A stretch of 7,651 bases of DNA from CAYMRB01 sp964392615 (GTDB lineage Bacteria; Planctomycetota; UBA8108), in contig CAYMRB010000469.1 of assembly GCA_964392615.1 (NCBI GenBank), positions 1-7,651 of the forward strand, written 5' to 3'. The position numbers were made by a program, and so were the translations under genes. How positions within the stretch are numbered: the stretch's first letter is position 1; the number at the start of each line of letters is the position of its first letter. Shown here piece by piece: positions 1 through 5,714 of the stretch. The notes below the pieces were generated by a model that worked only from the letters and a program-made list of their open reading frames with translations, made no database searches and was not told the origin of the DNA.

Positions 1-103
1 CGGAGGCGGAGTCGTCAGCTTGCCAGAAGGGCCGCGCTCGCGCACAATGTGCCGCGAAGCTCTCGACGTACGAAACCGGGGCCTTTGGAGGCAGAGTTCG
101 TCG
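1..103. other. Upstream edge region, no gene called
   Basis: This stretch precedes the chosen start of the first gene. The reading frame of that gene stays open leftward to the window edge, and alternative starts exist in frame at TTG 20 and ATG 47. The residues they would add (rich in Arg and Ser, with no recognisable domain) lie before an obvious signal peptide, so I treat the stretch as untranslated leader or the end of an upstream region. No promoter hexamers or hairpins were recognised. Confidence 0.4.
87..91 (+). promoter_or_regulatory. Ribosome binding site for the gene starting at 104
   Basis: GGAGG lies 12 bases before ATG 104. The spacing is somewhat long, but this is the only good purine-rich match near any of the candidate starts. 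It supports 104 over TTG 20 and ATG 47. Confidence 0.45.
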
Positions 104-1132
104 ATGTTCCTCGCACACACGCGCCGCCACGCGATAGGCGCTGCCGGCTTGTTTGCGCTCGTCATGGGCTCGCTCGCCGCCGACGGGCGCGCGATCCTCG
201 CGCAGGAGAAGAAGGCCGAGACGAAACCGACCGTCGTGCCGCTCAACCGGCTCGAGGGAATCGTCGTCGCGAAGGCCGACGGCAGCCCGATCGCCGGCGT
301 GCGGGTCGCGATGGCGAGTCTTGACGGGGGCTGGATCTCGTTCGGAAACCGCGGCGAGATCGAGGCGACGGGGCCAGAGGAGACGGTGCTGTTCTTCTTC
401 ACGAAGCGCAACGGGAAGGCTGCCGTCTCGGCCGTGACCGACGACGCCGGGCGTTTCGTGCTCAAGAGCTTCCGCGACCCGCAGAGCCGTTACGCGCTCG
501 CCGCAGCGCACGAGAAGCGCGGCGCGCACCTCGCGGTGATCGCACCGGCGAAGCACATGCACGCCGCGAAGCCACTGCGCATCGAGCTCGACCGCCCGGC
601 GTCCATCGATCTCGAGTCGGTGCCGGTCTCCCGCTCCGACGCGTTGGACGTCCAGAGCATCTGGAACGTCGAGCTCGTCGCGCCGGAGTCGGCCGGCAGG
701 AGCTCGAAACCCAACGGCGTGGCCTCCATGGTCTTCCTCGACTGGAGCGTGCTCTACGCCTCCCGCGACTCGGACGTCCCTCGCTGCCTCGGCCCGCTTC
801 CTCCGGGCTGGGGCTACTCGATCGTGCACCGCCGCTACGACCGCGACCTGCCGTATTCGGCGACCCTATTCGAGAGCCGAATCACGCTGAAGCCTGGCAT
901 GACCGCGAAGGCCGGAGTCGCGCCCGGCGACACGACCGTCAGCGGCAGGATCATGGGGACCGACGGTCAGCCTCTGCGCGGCGTCAACGTGATGCTCAGA
1001 CGCAAGGAGGCGCCCTTCGTGACGCTCGGCGCGATCACGGGGAAGGACGGCCGCTACACGATCGCCGGTGCGGCTGCGGGCCGGCACGAGATCGAGCTCT
1101 TGCGCCACGCGGTCCGCACGGGGCCTGGCTGA
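104..1132 (+). CDS. Secreted protein with two carboxypeptidase-regulatory-like domains (N-terminal part of an interrupted gene)
   Basis: This frame encodes 342 residues. Residues 1-33 look like a signal peptide: basic HTRRH, a hydrophobic IGAAGLFALVMGSLAA stretch, and a likely cleavage near ILAQ-E. Residues about 47-125 resemble a carboxypeptidase-regulatory-like (transthyretin-type) beta-sandwich: LEGIVV, DGSPIAGVRV, then a TDDAGRFVLKSF strand. A middle region (about 140-270) is unassigned. Residues about 278-335 form a second, clearer domain: VSGRIMGTDGQPLRGVNV, GKDGRYTIAG, AAGRHEIEL. Such domains act extracytoplasmically as structural or carbohydrate/protein-interaction modules; they are not catalytic here. 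The frame ends at TGA 1130-1132, but the same frame continues as convincing protein into the thioredoxin domain ending at 1684. I therefore think this is the first two-thirds of one gene of about 526 residues. Start 104 was chosen for the signal peptide and GGAGG; TTG 20 is the alternative. Confidence 0.75.
   Translation: MFLAHTRRHAIGAAGLFALVMGSLAADGRAILAQEKKAETKPTVVPLNRLEGIVVAKADGSPIAGVRVAMASLDGGWISFGNRGEIEATGPEETVLFFFTKRNGKAAVSAVTDDAGRFVLKSFRDPQSRYALAAAHEKRGAHLAVIAPAKHMHAAKPLRIELDRPASIDLESVPVSRSDALDVQSIWNVELVAPESAGRSSKPNGVASMVFLDWSVLYASRDSDVPRCLGPLPPGWGYSIVHRRYDRDLPYSATLFESRITLKPGMTAKAGVAPGDTTVSGRIMGTDGQPLRGVNVMLRRKEAPFVTLGAITGKDGRYTIAGAAAGRHEIELLRHAVRTGPG
1130..1132 (+). other. In-frame TGA interrupting a single long reading frame
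   Basis: The TGA falls after HAVRTGPG and is followed without a frame change by GAGPRDVARVRAIRVPAG and then SFDKVKLQGVHVGHVAPDF, the usual lead-in to a TlpA-type thioredoxin fold. Codons 1133-1273 keep the strong G/C third-position bias of the rest of the gene. The stretch contains no ATG in this frame, and its only start-type codons are a CTG near 1223 and the GTG at 1274. It could be a nonsense mutation, a sequencing or assembly error, programmed readthrough, or a selenocysteine codon; sequence alone does not decide. Confidence 0.7.
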
Positions 1133-1151
1133 GGCGCCGGCCCCCGAGATG

Positions 1152-1169
1152 TCGCCCGGGTCCGGGCGA
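1152..1169 (+). promoter_or_regulatory. Hairpin shortly after the in-frame TGA (SECIS-like geometry, speculative)
   Basis: A perfect 7-bp stem (tcgcccg / cgggcga) closes a four-base GGTC loop; a G-T wobble at 1151/1170 could add one more pair. The loop begins 26 bases after the TGA. That distance and a G in the first loop positions fit what is known of bacterial SECIS elements, whose E. coli fdhF example also has GGUC in the loop. No bulged U like that of E. coli is evident. In DNA this GC-rich a 7-bp stem can arise by chance, so function is only a hypothesis. Confidence 0.25.
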
Positions 1170-1273
1170 TCCGCGTTCCCGCCGGAACGAAGAGCTTCGA
1201 GCAGAGCTTCGACAAGGTCAAGCTGCAGGGCGTCCACGTCGGTCACGTCGCGCCGGACTTCGTCGCGCAGACC

Positions 1274-1684
1274 GTGGACGGTCAGAACGTCCGCCTGCGC
1301 GACCTGCGCGGCAAGGTCGTGCTGATCGACTTCTGGGCCACGTGGTGCGCGCCGTGCATCCAGGAGATCCCCAACGTCAAGAAGGCCCACGAGCAGTTCG
1401 CGAAGGAAGGCTTGGTCGTGCTCGGCGTCAGCTTCGATCGCGACGCCGCGACGGCGAAGAAGTTCGCCGCAAAGAAGAACCTCCCGTGGCGGCAGATCTG
1501 GGTCGAGGGCGCCGACAAGAGCGCACTCGCGCGGCTGTACGGCGTGTCGGCGATCCCGGCGATCTTCCTGATCGACCGCGAAGGGAAAGTCGTCGCGAAG
1601 GACGTGCGCGGCGCGGACCTGTTGAAGGCCGTGCGCGAGGCCGTGCGAAAGAAGGCGGTCGCCGACGCGTCGCCGCAGAAATAG
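1274..1684 (+). CDS. TlpA-like thioredoxin-fold domain (C-terminal part of the interrupted gene)
   Basis: This is a thioredoxin-like thiol-disulfide oxidoreductase module of the TlpA/ResA/AhpC-TSA type, which reduces or shuffles disulfides outside the cytoplasm. Numbered from GTG 1274, it shows DLRGKVVLIDFWATWCAPC with redox cysteines C25 and C28 (bases 1346-1348 and 1355-1357), then LVVLGVSFDRD, and YGVSAIPAIFLID with the conserved cis-proline P95. GTG 1274 is the first normal start after the TGA at 1130, but it lacks a ribosome binding site and would remove the N-terminal part of the fold (HVAPDFVAQT), which is present in frame from 1133. The natural product is therefore probably the C-terminal end of the gene beginning at 104, giving a secreted protein with two regulatory-like domains followed by a thioredoxin domain. 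Independent expression by reinitiation is the weaker alternative. Confidence 0.85.
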   Translation: MDGQNVRLRDLRGKVVLIDFWATWCAPCIQEIPNVKKAHEQFAKEGLVVLGVSFDRDAATAKKFAAKKNLPWRQIWVEGADKSALARLYGVSAIPAIFLIDREGKVVAKDVRGADLLKAVREAVRKKAVADASPQK

Positions 1685-1687
1685 CAT

Positions 1688-1703
1688 GCGGGCCGACGCC
1701 CGC
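1688..1703 (+). terminator. Short intergenic hairpin after the thioredoxin stop (possible weak terminator)
   Basis: A perfect 6-bp stem (gcgggc / gcccgc) with loop cgac begins four bases after the TAG at 1682-1684. It has no following T-run, so it could equally be an mRNA-stabilising or processing hairpin between two cotranscribed genes. The next gene starts only 39 bases after the stop. Confidence 0.35.
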
Positions 1704-1711
1704 TGACCAAC

Positions 1712-1715
1712 AAGG
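1712..1715 (+). promoter_or_regulatory. Ribosome binding site deciding the start at 1724
   Basis: AAGG is followed by an 8-base spacer to ATG 1724. It overlaps the alternative GTG at 1715, which has no site of its own at a good distance, so ATG 1724 is preferred. That choice also gives a cleaner signal peptide. Confidence 0.5.
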
Positions 1716-1723
1716 TGCCAAGG

Positions 1724-3760
1724 ATGATCGCGACTCTATCGTTGTCATTGGTCCTGCTGACCGCCACCCCGACCCCGGCTGAGACACCGAGCGAGGCGAC
1801 GCTGGAGAGGATCGGGGCGAAGATCGTTGCAGCGTTCGAGGCGCGCGACGCGAAAGCGTTCGAGGCGTTGATCGACTACGACGCGTTGATACGGCGCATA
1901 TTGGACGGAACGGATCTTCCCGAGGAAATCGCGCAAGGGCTCAAGCTGGGATTCAAGAAGACGCCCCTCGCGACGAACCTCCTCTCCCAGACCGAGCCCG
2001 ATACGATCGTATCGGTCCTCAGAGTCCGCTCGCGATCCAAGGACTCGCTGATCCGGCTGCGCCTCCTGCCGTCGGAAGGCGTGAACTACATCGACTGCAT
2101 CATCGAGGGCCAGGGCAGCCGACCGCGAATCAGCGATTTCTACATGTATCTGGGCGGCGAGACGGTCTCGGCGACCATGCGCCGCACGCTGCTACAGGCT
2201 CTGGGCGCCAAGACGCCCAGTCTCGTCGAGCGCCTGCTCGGCAAGTCCCGCGCAGCGCACGCCGCGGCGTATCTCGGTGCGCTGAAGAGAATCCCAACGC
2301 TGTTGGCGGGCGGCGATCCGGAGGGCGCCATGGCCGTGTATCGCGCGTTGCCGGAGACGCTGCGCCAGGACCGTACTCTTCTGATCTGGCGCACGCAGAT
2401 CGCCGCGCAGCTCAACGACGCGGAGTACCTCGCCGCCCTGGACGCCATTCGCAAGCAATTCCCCGACGACCCGCGCCTCGACTTCCTCCTTCTCGACGGC
2501 CTGATCCTCCGGGAGAAGTACGATGAGGCCATCCGCGGAATCGACCGCTTGCAGGAGGCGATCGGCGGCGACGCGTATCTGACCTACCTGCACGGCGTCA
2601 TGCTCCACGGGAAAGGCGAAACCGCCGCCTCCCGAGCCAAGGCGCACCAAGCTCTGCGCGAGGAGCCCGACCTCGAAGCGCCGATATGGCACTTCATCGA
2701 GCTCGCGCTCGAAGACGAGGATCATGCCGAGACGATCCTCTGGCTCGAGAAGCTGGAGGCGCTCGGCTGGGAGCTCGAGCTCGAGGGCGTCGAGGTATAC
2801 GCGAAGTTCCTGCGCTCGAAGGAGTACGCCGAGTGGCAGGCGAGCCGCGTCCACCATTGGCGGGGGAAGCCGCTGTCCTTCCCGCCGAAGACATCGCTGC
2901 CGGAAGCGCGCAAGGGGTTCCGAACGGATATCGTTCACGAGATCGAGTTCGAGGAATACCCGGCGCCGAAGCCACCGAAGGACGTCTTCGAGATCGTCCG
3001 GTACACGTCTCCGGCCGGCAAGCTCGCCGGCTACCTGACGCCCGACCCCGGCGACGGCAGGAAGCGCCCGGCGGTCGTCTGGGCGCACGGCGGCTTTGGC
3101 GGCATCGGCGAGTGGCTGTGGAAGGAGCCCCAGTTCACCCGCGCGTTCCGCGACGCCGGGTTCGTCGTGTTCTGCCCGTCGTGGCGCGGCGAGAACGACA
3201 ACCCGGGACGCTTCGAGCTCTTCTACGGCGAGGTCGACGACGCGGTCGCCGCGGTCGAGTTCGTCGCGCGGCAGCCGCACGTCGATCGACGCCGCGTCTA
3301 CATCGCGGGACACTCGACCGGTGGCACGATCGCGCTGCTCACCGCACAGAGCTCGAAACGCGTCCGCGCCGCGTTCTCGTTCGGTGGTGCTCCGGACCTC
3401 GAGGCCATCGTCGCGGACGGCGAAGGCTACGGCAACACGCCGTTCGACCACCTCGTGAAGGACGAGAGCTTCCTCCGGTCGCCGATCCACTTCGTCGGCG
3501 CCGTGAAGTGCCGAACGTTCTACTTCGAGGGCGCAGAGTCGTTCTACGTGCCGTTCGCGCAGACGATGGAGAAGCGCGCCAGGGAGCTCGACGCGACGTT
3601 CCGCGCGTATGCGATCAAGGGCGGCGACCACTTCAACATCCTCGCGCCGCTGACCGCGTTGATCGCCGACAGGATCCGGGCCGACACCGAGAAGAGGTGC
3701 AATATCCGCTTCCGGCGCTCTTCGGTGGAGAAGGTCCTCGGCGCGGCGCGCGCGAAGTGA
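1724..3760 (+). CDS. Secreted TPR-like / alpha-beta hydrolase (prolyl-oligopeptidase-like) fusion protein
   Basis: The protein has 678 residues. Residues 1-19 form a signal peptide (MIATLSLSLVLLTATPTPA), so it is exported. Residues about 22-145 are an unassigned alpha+beta region (IVAAFEARDAKAFEALID is reminiscent of NTF2-like folds). Residues about 195-375 are helical and TPR-like (GDPEGAMAVYRALPE, KYDEAIRGIDRLQEAIGGDAYLTYLHGVMLHGKGE). Residues about 420-655 are an alpha/beta-hydrolase domain of prolyl-oligopeptidase type: oxyanion-hole motif HGGFGG from H455, nucleophile elbow GHSTGG with S531, and GGDHF with H636 as the catalytic histidine. At the usual acid position (family pattern G-x-x-D-x-x-V-P) the sequence reads EGAESFYVP, with E605-S606 and no Asp. 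It is probably a serine hydrolase (peptidase or esterase); the substrate is unknown. It lies 39 bases after the thioredoxin stop on the same strand, so the two may be cotranscribed. Confidence 0.85.
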   Translation: MIATLSLSLVLLTATPTPAETPSEATLERIGAKIVAAFEARDAKAFEALIDYDALIRRILDGTDLPEEIAQGLKLGFKKTPLATNLLSQTEPDTIVSVLRVRSRSKDSLIRLRLLPSEGVNYIDCIIEGQGSRPRISDFYMYLGGETVSATMRRTLLQALGAKTPSLVERLLGKSRAAHAAAYLGALKRIPTLLAGGDPEGAMAVYRALPETLRQDRTLLIWRTQIAAQLNDAEYLAALDAIRKQFPDDPRLDFLLLDGLILREKYDEAIRGIDRLQEAIGGDAYLTYLHGVMLHGKGETAASRAKAHQALREEPDLEAPIWHFIELALEDEDHAETILWLEKLEALGWELELEGVEVYAKFLRSKEYAEWQASRVHHWRGKPLSFPPKTSLPEARKGFRTDIVHEIEFEEYPAPKPPKDVFEIVRYTSPAGKLAGYLTPDPGDGRKRPAVVWAHGGFGGIGEWLWKEPQFTRAFRDAGFVVFCPSWRGENDNPGRFELFYGEVDDAVAAVEFVARQPHVDRRRVYIAGHSTGGTIALLTAQSSKRVRAAFSFGGAPDLEAIVADGEGYGNTPFDHLVKDESFLRSPIHFVGAVKCRTFYFEGAESFYVPFAQTMEKRARELDATFRAYAIKGGDHFNILAPLTALIADRIRADTEKRCNIRFRRSSVEKVLGAARAK

Positions 3761-3824
3761 ACGACGAGCGAGCCCGCCGGGGAGCTCGTGCCGTTGCAGC
3801 TCTCCGACGGGCTCGTATCGTCGT
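3761..3824. terminator. Long inverted repeat between convergent genes, candidate bidirectional terminator
   Basis: The left arm 3761-3786 and right arm 3798-3824 pair over about 25 bp around an 11-base loop, with one C-A mismatch, one bulged base and two G-T wobbles in the + strand transcript. The core pairs CGAGCCCG with CGGGCTCG. The element starts immediately after the TGA of the hydrolase gene and ends 21 bases before the stop of the oppositely oriented gene at 3846. There is no T-run on either side, so it would act as a U-tract-less hairpin terminator or as a 3'-end protecting structure for both transcripts. Confidence 0.65.
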
Positions 3825-3845
3825 CAGCGGAATCGCTCGTCGCCG

Positions 3846-5702
3846 TCAGTCCGCGCACGTGGCGGACGCGCGATCGCAACCCAGCGCGTCGACCGTCAAG
3901 TCGATGCCGCAGTCCTCCGGGCGATACGACGCCTCAGCCGCCGCGGGCGGTGCGGGCGGACTGCCGCCGGTAAACAGCCAATTGAGGGTGCGGATCGCGT
4001 CGTTGATCCCGAGTTCGCCGTCGTCGTCCGAGTCCGCCGCATCCTCACAGGCCGGCGCCGCGTCGCCGAGGAACAGGAAGCGGAGGATCGCGATCGCATC
4101 AGTCAGGTCGATGCCACCGCTCGAATTCGCGTCGCCGCGCACGAAAACCGGCACCGTGTACCGCGGACTGACGACGCGCTCGCCCCTCTCGGTCTCGCCA
4201 CGCAGCACGTACTCGTGCGGGCGGTGCTCGACGAAGCAGTCCTCGAACGTCGTGTCGGCCGACGACAGCTCGGCGATCCGCTCGCCGTCCCGCCAGATCT
4301 CGAGGCCGACGAGGAAGCACGGTGACGAGGGCCACGCCAGGCGGACGCAGATCTCGCCTGCAGCCTCGACGACCGTACCCTCCAGCCTCGGCAGACAAAA
4401 CGGGCACCGCGCGATCTCGACGGGCAACGGCGCCGACAGCACGGTCGCGTAGCGCAGCGGCTCGAGGGGCGGCGCGAGCTCCGAGATCCGCACGACGGCC
4501 CCCACCTCCACGACAACCTCAGGGCAGCTTCCGACGAAGAACGAGTACTCACGAGCCTCGGGACCGGGGCGTGCGACCTCCTCGCCGTCGATGAGCACGA
4601 CGAACTCGCGCAGCGGCAGGCAGGTCGCATCGGCATCGAAGTCCCACCTCACGGTCGCGGTCCGCTCGGCGCGATCGTAGGTCCAGGCCGCACCCGGCCC
4701 CTCGGGCCACGCCGGCGCCGGCAGATCGAGTGGCACGCGCACCGAGCTCAGGAACTCGAGCTCCGGCTCGTCGAGCGGCGTGACGAACGCGGTGCTGACG
4801 ACCACGTACCCCTCGCGACAGCTCGTCGGCTGCGGTCGCGGGAAGGCAGCCGGGTCGACGTCGGCCACGAAGATGGACTCATCGCCCGAGCGCCCGACGA
4901 GCTCGAGCTCCACGACCGGATTCACGGCCGGCGGCATGCACTCGCGATCGCGGGCGTCGCTCGATCCGTCGCCGTCCTCGTCGCCGACCTGCTCGCAGTC
5001 CTCGCCGAGCGTACGATCGGTCTGCATCGTGACCGCGGCGATGAACGGCGCTCCGAGCCAGACGGGCGACCGATGCCGATCGCCGACGCGCTCCGTCGCG
5101 CCGTCGGCGAACTCGCCCGTCTCGACGACGCCGACCGTGAGCTCGTGGTGTCCGACCGCGCCAGTCGGCTCGACCTCGAGCTCGAACTCGAGCAGCTCGA
5201 GCGGTCCATCCGAGAGCACGCGACAGACCTCGGGCGAGCGATCGAGCCGCGCGACCTCCTCGCCGTCCCACTCGATCGCGAGGCCCGCGATCGCTGGCAT
5301 GGGACGCACGACCTCGAACGTCGCCGCGCGCAGCCAGCTACAACCGCCGCCGAAGGCCGGGGAGTCGCCCTCGGGATGCTCGAGCCGCACCCAGATCAGG
5401 TAGGCTCCTGCGCCGAGGGATGCCGTCGGGATGTCGAACTCGGTCGTCGAGGCCCGCTCGCTGAGGCGCTCGACACCGCCCGCGTCGCACATCATCACGC
5501 CGGCCCACGCCGGATCGGACTCGGCAGAAGCGGCCGGGATCGTGCCCGACAGGATCGTCGCGGCGTCGATCAGGCTGTCGCGCCCACAGCACGAGGCGGG
5601 CGTTACACGGTACTCGACTGCGGTCGGCGGCGCGATCTGTGCTCGCGCCACGCTGCACGCGAGCAGGAGAAGCGGCAGGAGACCCCTCATCGTCGTCAGC
5701 AT
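3846..5702 (-). CDS. Secreted cysteine-rich multi-domain protein with C-terminal dockerin-like Ca-binding module
   Basis: The protein has 618 residues. Residues 1-21 are a signal peptide (MRGLLPLLLLACSVARAQ core). The body, about 22-515, is strand-rich and holds several beta-sandwich-like stretches in which IEWDGEEVARL, VLIDGEEVARP and LEIWRDGERIAEL recur, suggesting related Ig/Fn3-like units. An acidic DEDGDGSSDARDREC segment (241-255) resembles a thrombospondin type 3 Ca-binding loop. Residues about 521-578 are a dockerin type I-like module with two EF-hand-like loops: D524/N526/S528/D532/D535, and D557/D559/D561/D568 (G565 replaces the usual acidic or Asn residue). The tail carries CGIDLTVDALGC (598-609). 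Many cysteines suggest extracytoplasmic disulfides. Start 5702 has a strong ribosome binding site and begins the signal peptide; an in-frame codon at 5759 would overlap the upstream gene. I do not recognise a specific function; a surface or extracellular structural or adhesion role is inferred. Confidence 0.85.
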   Translation of the reverse strand: MLTTMRGLLPLLLLACSVARAQIAPPTAVEYRVTPASCCGRDSLIDAATILSGTIPAASAESDPAWAGVMMCDAGGVERLSERASTTEFDIPTASLGAGAYLIWVRLEHPEGDSPAFGGGCSWLRAATFEVVRPMPAIAGLAIEWDGEEVARLDRSPEVCRVLSDGPLELLEFELEVEPTGAVGHHELTVGVVETGEFADGATERVGDRHRSPVWLGAPFIAAVTMQTDRTLGEDCEQVGDEDGDGSSDARDRECMPPAVNPVVELELVGRSGDESIFVADVDPAAFPRPQPTSCREGYVVVSTAFVTPLDEPELEFLSSVRVPLDLPAPAWPEGPGAAWTYDRAERTATVRWDFDADATCLPLREFVVLIDGEEVARPGPEAREYSFFVGSCPEVVVEVGAVVRISELAPPLEPLRYATVLSAPLPVEIARCPFCLPRLEGTVVEAAGEICVRLAWPSSPCFLVGLEIWRDGERIAELSSADTTFEDCFVEHRPHEYVLRGETERGERVVSPRYTVPVFVRGDANSSGGIDLTDAIAILRFLFLGDAAPACEDAADSDDDGELGINDAIRTLNWLFTGGSPPAPPAAAEASYRPEDCGIDLTVDALGCDRASATCAD

Positions 5703-5707
5703 GTCAG

Positions 5708-5714
5708 CCTCCTC
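5708..5714 (-). promoter_or_regulatory. Strong ribosome binding site overlapping the upstream stop codon
   Basis: On the - strand GAGGAGG lies 5 bases before ATG 5702 and overlaps the last two bases of the TGA (5715-5713) that ends the beta-helix gene. This fixes the start at 5702 and points to translational coupling of the two genes. Confidence 0.75.

Noticed and set aside
1068..1325. A frameshift into another + frame joining the two halves of the first gene
   Set aside because: Both halves are in the same frame and the in-frame codons after the TGA read as sensible protein; the alternate frame gives Ser/Arg-rich low complexity.
2192..3631. A 479-codon open frame antisense to the hydrolase gene, with an Arg/Val/Asp/Glu-rich translation
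   Set aside because: Long antisense frames are expected opposite GC-rich codons; the translation shows no domain, and the + strand frame has signal peptide and catalytic motifs.
2686..4452. A 588-codon + strand open frame spanning the hydrolase 3' half and the convergent junction
   Set aside because: It crosses the stop codons of two well-supported genes and the inverted repeat, and its translation is Arg/Ala-rich low complexity.
4131..5702. Cellulosome component, on the basis of the dockerin-like module
   Set aside because: No cohesin, scaffoldin or glycoside hydrolase is visible, and the module style fits the dockerin-like tails common on unrelated secreted proteins.
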